Origin: Prevotella herbatica
Lineage (GTDB): Bacteria > Bacteroidota > Bacteroidia > Bacteroidales > Bacteroidaceae
Assembly (NCBI RefSeq): GCF_017347605.1
Contig: NZ_AP024484.1
Location: 1,765,501 to 1,829,500 of the forward strand
Length of the DNA stretch: 64,000 nucleotides
Reading direction: 5' to 3'
The number at the start of each line of letters is the position of its first letter. Position 1 is the first letter of the stretch. A model generated the notes under the pieces. It was not told where the DNA came from, searched no databases, and saw only the letters and a program-made list of their open reading frames with translations. Positions 19,163-28,823 of this stretch are shown here, one piece after another. A program made the translations under genes and the position numbers.

Positions 19163-21064
19163 ATGAAATTCTTTAATAAAATTATACTTTTTAGTACATT
19201 GACCCTTTCTATGGGATTTGTTTCGTGTACTGACTATCTGGACAAGTCGCCAGATTCAGACATCTCGAGTACAGATGCCTTTAAGGATTTCCACAATTTC
19301 CAAGGATTCACTGAGGAACTCTACAATTGTATTCCTGACTTTAATGGTGGATATTGGACTAACTCTTGGAATTGGGGTGAGGATGAAATACTGAATGTAG
19401 GTACAAACTTCCACTTTGTATATAAAGTGGACCAGGGTGATTTCTGGGGATGGCAGAGAGAATTTGATGGTTGGTCATCAGGTTGGATGGACCGTCAGAA
19501 AGCCAGCGATTTTAATCCTGGTTCAGACCGTTTCGGTCATAGCCTTTATCCTGGTTGCTGGTATGGTATCCGTAAGGCAAATATGGGACTTGCTAATCTT
19601 GATAAGTTCTCTGGAACAGATGAAGAAAAGAATCTTATTGCAGGTCAACTCTATTTCTTCCGCGGATGGTTCCACTTTGAGTTGATGCAGTATTTTGGTG
19701 GTCTACCTTATATAAAAGAAGTTTTGCCTTCAGACCAGCCTTTGACATTGCCACGTATGACATATAAAGAATGTGCAGATTTGGCAGCTGAAGATTTCCG
19801 TAAAGCGGCTGATCTTCTTCCTGTTGACTGGGATAAGACAACTATCGGAGCTCAAACAAAGGGAAAGAACCAGTTACGTGTTACAAAGATTGCAGCATTA
19901 GGTTATCTGGGAAAGAACTATTTATGGGCTGCAAGTCCATTAATGGCAAAAGGAACCAGTGCTGGTACTTATGATTATGATGCTGACTATGCAGCTAAAG
20001 CTGCTAATGCGTTCGGTGAATTGTTCCAGACCATAGATAATAATGATACTCCGTTTGGTTTGCTTCCATGGGCTCAGTATTCAGAAAACTTTGTTACGTC
20101 AGGAGAAAATGGAAAGATGCCAGGTCAGACTAAAGATAACTCTATTACTGAAGCAATCTTCCGTGGTCCTGTTTATGGTAGTGGTTGGGGTACTTCTGCT
20201 TGGGGACAAGCAAAAGCTTATGGCGGTAGCGATATCAATGATGGTGGTGTAATCTTCTTACCTACAGCTAACTACGTAAACTATTATGGTATGGCTAACG
20301 GTTTACCTCTTAAAGATCCTGATTCAGGATTTGACCCAAATCATCCTTGGAAGGGACGTGATCCACGTTTCTATAATGATATTCGTTACGATGGATGTCG
20401 TTTAGTAAAGAAGGAAACAACAGGCGACGATGATAATACCAAATGGCGTTATGCAGACTTGCAGACTGGTGGTTTGTTCCGTAGCGAAACTCGTGGAAGT
20501 CGCACTGGCTATTTCAACTATAAGTTTATCACCAATGCGTGCAATAAGTGGGATGATGGTTATGGTTGGTCTCCACAAATTAATATTCATCTTCCATGGA
20601 TGCGTCTTTCTGATGTTTATCTCATGTATGCTGAGTCTGTTGTTGCAGCTACTGGTAATGCCCAGGGTAGTGCAACTACTACGATGACCGCTTTACAGGC
20701 TGTTAATAAGATTCGTGAACGTGCAGGAGTTGCCGATGTTAACTCTAAGTTTGTTTCTGACCCACATAAATTTATGGATGAGATTCGTCGTGAACGTGCT
20801 GTTGAGCTAGCTTTCGAGGGACATCGCTTCAATGACCTTCGTCGTTGGTTGCTTCTAGACAAGTATCCTTATAATGTAAAGACTTCACAGGAATTCTTGC
20901 GTGTTGGTGCTATAAACCCTACAGATCCTACACAGGATGCTGTCAGCGGATTCAAAGAAGTACAGATATTGAAGCGTGACTTCTCTGCAAAGCATTATTG
21001 GTTGCCATTGAAGAAAGCTGATACTCAACTTTATGTTGGATTCGACCAGAATCCTGGATGGTAA
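19163..21064 (+). CDS. xusB: XusB-like SusD-family xylan-binding lipoprotein
   Basis: A 633-residue SusD homologue following xusA after 11 bp. The lipobox is GFVSC, with acidic residues after the Cys (CTDYLDKSPDSD), as often seen in surface-exported Bacteroidetes lipoproteins. Family features include AGQLYFFRGWFHFELMQYFGG in the helical part, and EIRRERAVELAFEGHRFNDLRRW with YWLPLKKADTQL near the C-terminus. It would form the lid of the XusA barrel and present xylan chains. Its length is typical of the larger SusD proteins. Confidence 0.92.
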   Translation: MKFFNKIILFSTLTLSMGFVSCTDYLDKSPDSDISSTDAFKDFHNFQGFTEELYNCIPDFNGGYWTNSWNWGEDEILNVGTNFHFVYKVDQGDFWGWQREFDGWSSGWMDRQKASDFNPGSDRFGHSLYPGCWYGIRKANMGLANLDKFSGTDEEKNLIAGQLYFFRGWFHFELMQYFGGLPYIKEVLPSDQPLTLPRMTYKECADLAAEDFRKAADLLPVDWDKTTIGAQTKGKNQLRVTKIAALGYLGKNYLWAASPLMAKGTSAGTYDYDADYAAKAANAFGELFQTIDNNDTPFGLLPWAQYSENFVTSGENGKMPGQTKDNSITEAIFRGPVYGSGWGTSAWGQAKAYGGSDINDGGVIFLPTANYVNYYGMANGLPLKDPDSGFDPNHPWKGRDPRFYNDIRYDGCRLVKKETTGDDDNTKWRYADLQTGGLFRSETRGSRTGYFNYKFITNACNKWDDGYGWSPQINIHLPWMRLSDVYLMYAESVVAATGNAQGSATTTMTALQAVNKIRERAGVADVNSKFVSDPHKFMDEIRRERAVELAFEGHRFNDLRRWLLLDKYPYNVKTSQEFLRVGAINPTDPTQDAVSGFKEVQILKRDFSAKHYWLPLKKADTQLYVGFDQNPGW

Positions 21065-21102
21065 TTAGATTTTTAAAAACTTACATATTGAATATAAGAG
21101 TT

Positions 21103-23940
21103 ATGAAACATATATATAAGACAGTCGCACTTGGAATGGCACTGTTGCCAATGGCAGCATGGGCACAAGACGATGCGGATTATAACGACTCGCTCGCTAA
21201 TAAGGTGAACGTCGCTTTTCGCACTGTTGACAAAAGCGACTTGATGGGTGGTGTCTCATCTGTCAACATGGTTGAGCTCACTCATAAAAATTATACTACA
21301 TACAGTCTGGATCACATGGACTCTTACGTGGGTGGTTTCAATGGTCAGCTTCAGCTATGGAATATGGGGGATGCTTTGGTAATCGTCGACGGTGTACCTC
21401 GTGATGCTAACAATGTGTTACCTACAGAAATAGAACAAATAACTTTCTTAAAGTCTGCAAGCGCCGTTGTTCTATATGGTAGCCGTGCTGCTAAGGGTGC
21501 AATCCTTATCACCACTAAGCGTGGACATAATGATGGTCTTAAGATTAGTGTTCGTGGTAATGCTTCTCTTTACGTTCCTAAGAGTTACCCTAAGTATCTA
21601 GGTTCTTCTGATTTTATGAGCCTTTATAATGAGGCCCTTACTAATGATGGAAAGCCCACGGTATATAGCAAAGATGATATATATAGCTATTCACTTGGTG
21701 ACAATCCTTATCGTTACCCAAGCCTTAACTTCTTCTCTAAGGATTATCTGTCAAAAACTTATCAGCGTTATGATGGTACTGCTGAAATTTCTGGTGGTGG
21801 TAAATACGCTCATTTCTATGCTAACATCGGTTTGATGCATACTAATGATTTGTTAAATTTTGGTGAGGGAAAGAAAAACGGTACTACGCGATTAAATATC
21901 CGTGGTAACATTGACCTTCGTTTGAATGATTGGATAACAGGTTATATCAATGCAAATGCTACATTTTACGACGCTCGCAGTGACCGCTCAGACTATTGGG
22001 CTCAATCAGCAAAGGTTACTCCAACAAGTCAGAACCCATTGATACCGTTGATTCCTATTGATTTTGTCTCTGGCGATAACGCTACTTTGCAGAAGATGAT
22101 TGCCAATTCAAACTACATTGTTGATGGTAAGTATCTTTTAGGTGGTACACAGTCTATGCAGACTAATCCATTTGCCGCTATGTATGTTGCTGGTTGGACT
22201 AAGTCTACCAGTCGTCAGATGCAGTTTGATATGGGTGTTAACTTTAATTTGAATCAAGTTCTTCAAGGACTTACTTTCAAAACTAAGTTTGCTGTTGATT
22301 ATGCAACATCTTATAATACTACATTGTCTAATGATTATTCAACTTATGAAGTTAAATGGGATCAGAACAGATTTAATAGCATCAACGACCTAACTAAGTA
22401 TGGTACTGATAAGCGAAGTGGTTCTCCAACAGCTGATGGCACAGTCTATAAGCAGACAATTCTTGTTCAGGGACAGTTTGATTATGCTCGTTCATTCGGT
22501 AAGCATAATGTTAATGCCACATTGTTAGGCAATGGATATCAACGGAGTCTTTCAGGTGAATACCATCGCATAAGTAATGTGAATCTAGGTCTTGATCTTA
22601 ATTATAATTATAACAAGACTTATTATGCCGATTTGTCAATGGCTGCTATTCATTCTGCTAAACTTGCTCCTGGACATAGAGATGCCGTATCGCCTGTAAT
22701 GTCATTGGCTTGGCGTTTGTCTAATGAAAAGTTTATGCAAGGAACAAAGACATGGTTGACAGATTTGAAGTTGAATGCTTCTTATGGTCTTATAAATGAG
22801 GACTTGGATATTGAAAAATATTATATGTATGATAACAAGTTCACAGCTACCGGTACATGGTGGGGATGGAGCGAGAGTGCAAATTCATTGCAGACATCAG
22901 ACTCTCAACAAGGTATCAACAAAAATCTTACTTTTATCAAACGCAAGGAGTTTCGTGCAGGTCTTGACGCAAATTTGTGGAATGGACTTATTACATTGAA
23001 TGCCAACTTCTTTGATATAAAAACAAATGGCTTAATTATAAGCCCAGAGGCTACATTCCCTAGCTATTTCAAAACATCTTGGCCTGTATCTTCTTTCTTG
23101 GCTTATATTAACTACAACAATCAAAGCCGTACAGGTTTAGACTTTACTGTGAATGCTCATAAGAAATTTGGCGAATTAGACTTGCAAGCTGGTGTTACAG
23201 GTATGGTATATTCTTGCAAGAATACTAAATACAGTGAGAATGTTGCTTATGATTGGTTGAAGAATGAAGGTGCTCGCATAGATGCACTTCGTGGATATCA
23301 GTGTTTGGGCTTCATGACAGAAAAAGATGTAGTGAGAGACGCTGCTGGAAAAATCACAGGTTATGCACCTGGCATTGCCGTAATCAATAACAACGCACAA
23401 CCTGGTGACTTGAAATACAAAGACCAGAATGGTGATGGTGTTATCGACGGTAAAGATCAGGTAATACTTGGTCATTGGACACCGGATTTCAACCTTGGTT
23501 TCAACTTTACAGCTAATTACAAGAGATTCACACTTTTCATGGGTGTTACTGGAAACTTTGGTGGATCTGGAGTTAAGGATAACTCTTATGAATGGGTATA
23601 TGGTGCTAGTAAGTACTCTGATGTTGCACTTGGTCGCTGGACTCCTGCAACTGCTGCTACAGCGACATATCCTCGTCTGACAACACAAGGTGGCGATCTA
23701 AACTTCGTAACTTCAGATTTCTGGACATACAAGACAGATGCTGTTCGTTTAAATAAGGTTCAGATTACTTATGATTTACCATCTAGTCTCTTCAAAGGTT
23801 CATTTGTTCATAGTCTCTCCGTATATGTATATGGTAGCGACTTACTCACTATTGCTAAAGAACGTAAGTACATGGAGACAAATGTTGGTTCTGCACCACA
23901 ATGTCGCAGTTACAATCTTGGCTTAAAGGTTAATTTCTAA
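21103..23940 (+). CDS. xusC: XusC-like SusC-family TonB-dependent transporter lacking the CarboxypepD domain
   Basis: A 945-residue SusC homologue. The ATG at 21103 is chosen over an in-frame GTG-type start overlapping xusB because the signal peptide (MKHIYKTVALGMALL, ending AWAQ) begins there. Unlike xusA, the mature protein goes almost directly into a divergent plug (DALVIVDGVPRDANNV, YGSRAAKGAILITTKRG) with no carboxypeptidase-D regulatory-like domain. The barrel ends RSYNLGLKVNF. It follows xusB by 38 bp and precedes xusD by 13 bp. It is the second transporter of the tandem xusABCD arrangement. Missing the N-terminal domain is typical of a divergent subset and may reflect a different TonB interaction. 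Confidence 0.9.
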   Translation: MKHIYKTVALGMALLPMAAWAQDDADYNDSLANKVNVAFRTVDKSDLMGGVSSVNMVELTHKNYTTYSLDHMDSYVGGFNGQLQLWNMGDALVIVDGVPRDANNVLPTEIEQITFLKSASAVVLYGSRAAKGAILITTKRGHNDGLKISVRGNASLYVPKSYPKYLGSSDFMSLYNEALTNDGKPTVYSKDDIYSYSLGDNPYRYPSLNFFSKDYLSKTYQRYDGTAEISGGGKYAHFYANIGLMHTNDLLNFGEGKKNGTTRLNIRGNIDLRLNDWITGYINANATFYDARSDRSDYWAQSAKVTPTSQNPLIPLIPIDFVSGDNATLQKMIANSNYIVDGKYLLGGTQSMQTNPFAAMYVAGWTKSTSRQMQFDMGVNFNLNQVLQGLTFKTKFAVDYATSYNTTLSNDYSTYEVKWDQNRFNSINDLTKYGTDKRSGSPTADGTVYKQTILVQGQFDYARSFGKHNVNATLLGNGYQRSLSGEYHRISNVNLGLDLNYNYNKTYYADLSMAAIHSAKLAPGHRDAVSPVMSLAWRLSNEKFMQGTKTWLTDLKLNASYGLINEDLDIEKYYMYDNKFTATGTWWGWSESANSLQTSDSQQGINKNLTFIKRKEFRAGLDANLWNGLITLNANFFDIKTNGLIISPEATFPSYFKTSWPVSSFLAYINYNNQSRTGLDFTVNAHKKFGELDLQAGVTGMVYSCKNTKYSENVAYDWLKNEGARIDALRGYQCLGFMTEKDVVRDAAGKITGYAPGIAVINNNAQPGDLKYKDQNGDGVIDGKDQVILGHWTPDFNLGFNFTANYKRFTLFMGVTGNFGGSGVKDNSYEWVYGASKYSDVALGRWTPATAATATYPRLTTQGGDLNFVTSDFWTYKTDAVRLNKVQITYDLPSSLFKGSFVHSLSVYVYGSDLLTIAKERKYMETNVGSAPQCRSYNLGLKVNF

Positions 23941-23953
23941 AGACTTGAAAATC

Positions 23954-25741
23954 ATGAAAAAGATTTTAAATATATTGACTCTAACGGTTGCAGCTTTGGC
24001 TTTCACCTCGTGTGATGACCTCTTTGAACCGGCTATTGAGAATAATCTTGGTTTGGATTATATGTATAATAATGCTGGATATGCTGAGGGTGTACTCGGT
24101 AATGCCTATACACGTATTCCTTGCGGTTCTTTCCCTTTCAGTGAAGTGGGTACAGACGATGCCGTAAGCAATGATCCTGCAAATAACTATCGAAAGATAG
24201 CTTCAGGCAGTTGGACTTCTGATAGCAATCCTACAGAACGTTGGCGTGATTGTCGTGCTGGTATAACTTATGTCAACCTTTTCTTGAGTAAGGCAGACAA
24301 AGTGCATTGGGCTAACGACGAGGTTGCTGCTGGAATGTTCAAGGACAGAGAAATGGGTGAGGCTTATGGTATGCGTGCTATGTTCATGTATTATTTGCTT
24401 CAGGCTCATGGTGGATATGACGAACAGGGTAACTTGCTCGGTGTGCCAATCGTAACTGCTTCTGAGGATGTAAATTCAGAATTTAATATTCCTCGTAATA
24501 CATTCGCTGAATGTATGAAAGCTATTTATGACGATTGTCAGAAGGCTTTAGAATTACTTCCTACAAATTACGCAGACATTTCTTCTGATGCTCAGATACC
24601 AACAAAGTATAAGGGTGCATCAACAGGTCAGTACAACCGCGTATTTGGTTCTATATTTAATGGCAGAATGAATGGAGCTATTGTTGAGGCATTCCGTTCA
24701 AAGGCAGCCCTTCTTGCAGCGAGTCCTGCATTTCAGGCTTCAGGTGCTAAATGGGAAGATGCTGCAAACTATTCCGCACAGGTGTTAGACCGTATCGGTG
24801 GTGTAAGTGGTATGGACAAGAATGGATGGACATGGTATTCAAATAACAAGGAAATTGATGGTCTTGCTAATGGTGAATGTCCAAAAGAAGTATTGTGGCG
24901 TGGTGAGAAAAGCTCAAACAATGATTTGGAAACTAACAATTTTCCTCCTTCTCTTTATGGTAAAGGGTTGATAAATCCTACACAGAATTTCGTAAATGCA
25001 TTCCCAGATAAGAACGGATATCCTATCACTGTGTCAACTATTTACAGTGATACAATTCCTTATGCAAACCGCGATCCTAGACTCGCTGCTTATGTTGTAT
25101 TTAATGGTGGACAGGTTGGTGTAAATAACACAGCAATCAATACTGCAGCAGACGCAACTGACACTAAGGATAATACTAAGCTAAATAAAGATGGTATCAA
25201 CCACTTTAGCGGTAGCAGTACACGTACTGGTTACTATCTTCGTAAATTGCTGCGCCAGGATGTAAACTTGGACCCAACAGCGACATCAAAGCAGATGCAC
25301 TATACTCCGAGAATACGTTTCACAGAGATCTTCCTTAACTATGCAGAGGCTGCAAATGAGGCTTGGGGACCAACAGGAAACGGCGGACATGGATATTCTG
25401 CGTATGATATCATTGCTGCTCTTCATAATCGCGCTGGTGTAGGTAATGATTATCTTGAATCAATAAAAACAGACAAGGATAAGATGCGTCAGTTGATTCA
25501 TAATGAGCGTCGTATAGAACTTTCTTTCGAAGGCTTCCGCTTTTGGGATTTACGTCGTTGGAATGCTCCTCTTACAGAAAAAGCAATGGGTATGAGTATT
25601 AATTCCGCAAAACACACTTATTCTCCTGTTGATGTTGAAACTCGCGACTATAAGGATTACATGAACTATGGTCCGATTCCATATACCGAAGTTCTAAAGT
25701 ATGATCAACTTCAGCAGAATAAGGGCTGGGAATTAAAATAA
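23954..25741 (+). CDS. xusD: XusD-like SusD-family lipoprotein
   Basis: A 595-residue SusD homologue and the partner of XusC. The lipobox is AFTSC, followed by the acidic run DDLFEP. The core shows the family features EAYGMRAMFMYYLLQAHGG, NERRIELSFEGFRFWDLRRWNAPL and a C-terminal YTEVLKYDQLQQNKGWEL. The ATG at 23954 is preferred to an in-frame TTG nine bases earlier. It would bind xylan or xylo-oligomers over the XusC barrel. Confidence 0.92.
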   Translation: MKKILNILTLTVAALAFTSCDDLFEPAIENNLGLDYMYNNAGYAEGVLGNAYTRIPCGSFPFSEVGTDDAVSNDPANNYRKIASGSWTSDSNPTERWRDCRAGITYVNLFLSKADKVHWANDEVAAGMFKDREMGEAYGMRAMFMYYLLQAHGGYDEQGNLLGVPIVTASEDVNSEFNIPRNTFAECMKAIYDDCQKALELLPTNYADISSDAQIPTKYKGASTGQYNRVFGSIFNGRMNGAIVEAFRSKAALLAASPAFQASGAKWEDAANYSAQVLDRIGGVSGMDKNGWTWYSNNKEIDGLANGECPKEVLWRGEKSSNNDLETNNFPPSLYGKGLINPTQNFVNAFPDKNGYPITVSTIYSDTIPYANRDPRLAAYVVFNGGQVGVNNTAINTAADATDTKDNTKLNKDGINHFSGSSTRTGYYLRKLLRQDVNLDPTATSKQMHYTPRIRFTEIFLNYAEAANEAWGPTGNGGHGYSAYDIIAALHNRAGVGNDYLESIKTDKDKMRQLIHNERRIELSFEGFRFWDLRRWNAPLTEKAMGMSINSAKHTYSPVDVETRDYKDYMNYGPIPYTEVLKYDQLQQNKGWELK

Positions 25742-25765
25742 ACAATTATAAAAATGCTATTTAAT

Positions 25766-26773
25766 ATGAAAATTAAACATATAATTCTGTCTATGCTTGC
25801 CGTTTCTGCAGCTTTCATGACTTCTTCATGCGAGAATGGCGACAAGGATTTCGGTGACTTTGATTACCAGACAGTTTATTTTGCTAAGCAGAGTCCTGTG
25901 CGTACAATAACATTAGGTGAGGATGTATATTCTACAGACCTAGACAATGCCCATGATTTTGAAGTTTACGTTACTCTTGGCGGTGTTGAGAAAAATAAGG
26001 TTGATCGTAAGGTTTCAATAGCTGTAGATGAATCTCTTTGTACAGGAAAGACTTTTGAGGATGGTCATTCAATATTGGCTCTACCAAAAGAGTATTATCA
26101 GTTGAGCTCTAATGAACTAACAATTAGCAAGGGACAAATCATGGGATGCATAAAGGTACATCTTACAGATGCTTTCTTTAATGATTCTAAGTCAACAGCA
26201 TTAAACTATGTTTTGCCTTTGAAAATTGTGAGTGCAGGTAGTGATTCTATTCTTGCAACAAAGAATTATACTCTTTACGCAGTAAAATATAAGAATCCAT
26301 ACACTGGTTGTTGGTTGAGTCATGGTACTGATAATATTGACTATAATGGTGTAAAGACAACTGTTACTCGTGAACCTCAATACGTTGAGAAATATGATTT
26401 GCGCTATCTTGCTACAACATCTTTAAAGCAATGCACATATCCTATCACTACTACTGTGACTCAAAAGGATAGTAATGGAAAAGATGTTGAGGTTGAGATA
26501 ATACGTAACTTGGTTCTTACATTTGATGATGCAGGCAACTGTACATTGAGTTCTAATGATGCTGATTTTGCAGTTACTGGTACTGGTAAGTGGACATATC
26601 ATGGTGCAATAAAGGCATGGAATAATACAGATCGTGACCTTATTGACCTTACTTATGATGCTACATTTAAATACAACTATGGTACTGAAGCACGCTATAA
26701 AAAGATCTCAACAAAGGAGTCTTTGATAATGCGTGATCGCCAGAGTAAGTATGAAACATTTAATTTCAAATAA
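25766..26773 (+). CDS. xusE: XusE-like surface glycan-binding lipoprotein
   Basis: A 335-residue lipoprotein in the position of xusE. The ATG at 25766 gives a proper lipoprotein signal with Cys22 (MTSSCENGDKDF); a Met four codons earlier is also possible. The N-terminal half resembles DUF1735 (BT_3987-type) domains (DYQTVYFAKQSPVRTITLGEDVY), and the C-terminal part resembles DUF4361 (PYTGCWLSHGTDNIDYNG). Proteins of this type are surface glycan-binding proteins that help capture xylan. It lies between xusD (24-bp gap) and the GH10 gene (8-bp gap), so it is in the same transcript. Confidence 0.85.
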   Translation: MKIKHIILSMLAVSAAFMTSSCENGDKDFGDFDYQTVYFAKQSPVRTITLGEDVYSTDLDNAHDFEVYVTLGGVEKNKVDRKVSIAVDESLCTGKTFEDGHSILALPKEYYQLSSNELTISKGQIMGCIKVHLTDAFFNDSKSTALNYVLPLKIVSAGSDSILATKNYTLYAVKYKNPYTGCWLSHGTDNIDYNGVKTTVTREPQYVEKYDLRYLATTSLKQCTYPITTTVTQKDSNGKDVEVEIIRNLVLTFDDAGNCTLSSNDADFAVTGTGKWTYHGAIKAWNNTDRDLIDLTYDATFKYNYGTEARYKKISTKESLIMRDRQSKYETFNFK

Positions 26774-26781
26774 TCTTAATT

Positions 26782-28467
26782 ATGAAATACAACAAGATAA
26801 TTTCATTTGCAGCTGCTGCAGTGCTGTTATGTGGTTGTACTGACAATGATATGTTTAGCCAGGCTCCTAAGGAGCCTGGAATAACAGGTCAGTATGACTA
26901 TCTAAATGGCTATAATAAGCTGAAGACATATGTAGACCGTAACGCTAATCCTAATTTTAAGTTGGGTACTGGTGTCAGTGCAGCCGACTATCTTGGCCAT
27001 AAAAGGGCATGGACTGTTACCAATGAGAACTTTGATGAGTTTACTCCTGGTAATGCCATGAAGTTTGCCTCAGTTGTTGGCGATGATGGAACAATGAACT
27101 TTTCAACAGTAAAAGACCTTGTAAATAAGTCTGCTGAGGCTGGATTGACAATCTATGGTCACACACTTTGTTGGCATTCTCAACAGAATGTCACTTATTT
27201 AAAGAGCTTACTTGCTCCACCTAACTATTTCTTGCATGTAACATCTACAAGTTCTGGTAAGAATGCTTGGGATGCATCAGTAACATACGCCCTTTCTAAT
27301 CCTTTGGTTGTTGACAAAACTTATGTTATAAAGCTTAAGGGTAAAATTAATGCTGAAGAATGGGCTTCGGGAGATCCTGTTCAGCTCTATTTTTGGCCTA
27401 GTTGTGAAAAAGGAACACAATATCTTAGTGGTTTTCAACTTACGAAAGCTTGGAACGAAGTGTCCTTGGAGTTCAAAGCATCACAGCCTATAGAAAAATT
27501 AAATTTTGAATTTGGTTTCTTAAAAGGTGATTTTTGTATAGATGACATATCACTTGTTGAGAAGGGAACAGATAAAAATCTTATATTAAATTCCGATTTT
27601 GAGGACGATAATGTTAGTAATTGGACCTTCCCTTCATGGCTTAAACAATTGTCAATTATTCGTGATAAGGAAGAGTCTGCTAACTCCGGAGGAGAAGAAG
27701 CTGCTAAGGACTCACTCAATAAAGTACTTGATAAGTGGATTGGTGGTATGATGACAGCTTGTGACGGTAAAGTTAAGGCTTTTGATGCAGTAAACGAACC
27801 TATGAGTGATCATGTTCCTACAGAACTTAAAACTGCAGGACGTGATGGTAGTGCAAAGACAAACTTCTTCTGGCAGGATTATCTTGGTAAAGATTATGCA
27901 CGTACAGTTGTTGCGCTTGCTCGTAAGTATGGACCTTCAGATCTTAAATTGTTTATCAATGATTATGGTCTAGAGTCAGCAACCCAAAACAATGCCAAGT
28001 GTCTGGGATTAATTGATATGATTAAGTACTGGGAGAGTGACGGTGTTACAAAGATCGATGGTATCGGAACTCAGATGCACGTTACTTGTTCTCTTAATCC
28101 TACTACTCAGAAGCAGAATGAAGATGCTGTCGTTAATCAGTTCAAGTTGCTTGCTGCAACTGGCAAACTCATCAAAATCTCAGAACTTGATATGGGATTG
28201 GCTGACGCAGCTGATAAAACACTTACTACTGATAGTGTGAATACTGAGGAAGAACAGAATGCCCAGAAGGCTTATTACAACTTCATTATCAAGGCATACT
28301 TTGATAATATCCCTGTTGCTCAGCGCTATGGCATTACGTTATGGTCTCAGACTGATAGCCCTGCAGGTAGCGGATGGCGTCCTAACGAACCAATAGGTAT
28401 TTGGAATAAGGACTTTGTACGCAAACCGGCTTATGCAGGTTTTGCAGATGGATTAGCTGGAAAATAA
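26782..28467 (+). CDS. xyn10C: Glycoside hydrolase family 10 endo-xylanase lipoprotein with internal CBM-like insert
   Basis: A 561-residue surface lipoprotein (lipobox LLCGC) that would cut xylan chains outside the cell. The family-10 barrel begins at about residue 45 (GYNKLKTYV, LGTGVSAADY, GHTLCWHSQ) and is interrupted at about residues 145-285 by a beta-sandwich carbohydrate-binding insert of CBM4/9 type (NYFLHVTSTSSGKNAWD, CIDDISLVEKG, LILNSDFEDD). It then resumes with the acid Glu339 (DAVNEPMSDH) and nucleophile Glu468 (KISELDMGL), ending in ITLWSQTDSPAGSGW. The insert within the catalytic domain is the hallmark of the Bacteroidetes xus-linked xylanases. It is the last gene of the operon. 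Confidence 0.93.
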   Translation: MKYNKIISFAAAAVLLCGCTDNDMFSQAPKEPGITGQYDYLNGYNKLKTYVDRNANPNFKLGTGVSAADYLGHKRAWTVTNENFDEFTPGNAMKFASVVGDDGTMNFSTVKDLVNKSAEAGLTIYGHTLCWHSQQNVTYLKSLLAPPNYFLHVTSTSSGKNAWDASVTYALSNPLVVDKTYVIKLKGKINAEEWASGDPVQLYFWPSCEKGTQYLSGFQLTKAWNEVSLEFKASQPIEKLNFEFGFLKGDFCIDDISLVEKGTDKNLILNSDFEDDNVSNWTFPSWLKQLSIIRDKEESANSGGEEAAKDSLNKVLDKWIGGMMTACDGKVKAFDAVNEPMSDHVPTELKTAGRDGSAKTNFFWQDYLGKDYARTVVALARKYGPSDLKLFINDYGLESATQNNAKCLGLIDMIKYWESDGVTKIDGIGTQMHVTCSLNPTTQKQNEDAVVNQFKLLAATGKLIKISELDMGLADAADKTLTTDSVNTEEEQNAQKAYYNFIIKAYFDNIPVAQRYGITLWSQTDSPAGSGWRPNEPIGIWNKDFVRKPAYAGFADGLAGK

Positions 28468-28490
28468 TATTGTAAGGCTTTATAATAATA

Positions 28491-28524
28491 AATGGCGTCC
28501 GACAAATATCGGACGTCATTTTTA
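28491..28524 (+). terminator. Terminator of the xus operon
   Basis: A 12-bp stem (28491-28502 with 28509-28520, one G-T wobble) has a 6-nt loop and runs into a T tract. Confidence 0.92.
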
Positions 28525-28779
28525 TTTATATAGAGTGATATTCTTCTTTTAATTACAAATGTTAGTTCACTCTATGAGAGTGGTGACAACAGTCGTAATG
28601 ATTGAAAATATATTTTGTGATGTGCTTTTTAATAGTAACTCTATAATATTAACAATAATGTATTAATAAATATTTATTTGCTTAATGTCAAATTGTTATG
28701 ACATGATGCTTTTAGTGAATTTGATACATTCAGAAAAGTCTATGATACATAAATTCATGCTATTATATCGTAAAAATAA

Positions 28780-28787
28780 TAACTTTG
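28780..28787 (+). promoter_or_regulatory. -7 promoter box of the separate GH43 gene
   Basis: TAACTTTG matches TAnnTTTG and lies 36 bp before the ATG at 28824. The -33 region is not recognisable. Confidence 0.55.
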
Positions 28788-28823
28788 CAGACATGATTTA
28801 ATAAATTATCTGTTTAAATAATT

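Larger units (their letters stand above)
28468..28823. other. Intergenic region between the xus operon and the GH43 gene
   Basis: No gene is present. It holds the xus terminator (28491-28524), a dyad CACTCTATGAGAGTG at 28568-28582 with a further matching 9-bp arm at 28530-28538, and the GH43 -7 box at 28780-28787. The dyad could be a regulator site, but this is inference. Confidence 0.6.

Noticed and set aside
23176..23688. 170-residue minus-strand frame within xusC
   Set aside because: It lies wholly antisense to a strongly supported SusC gene and shows no domain or start signal.
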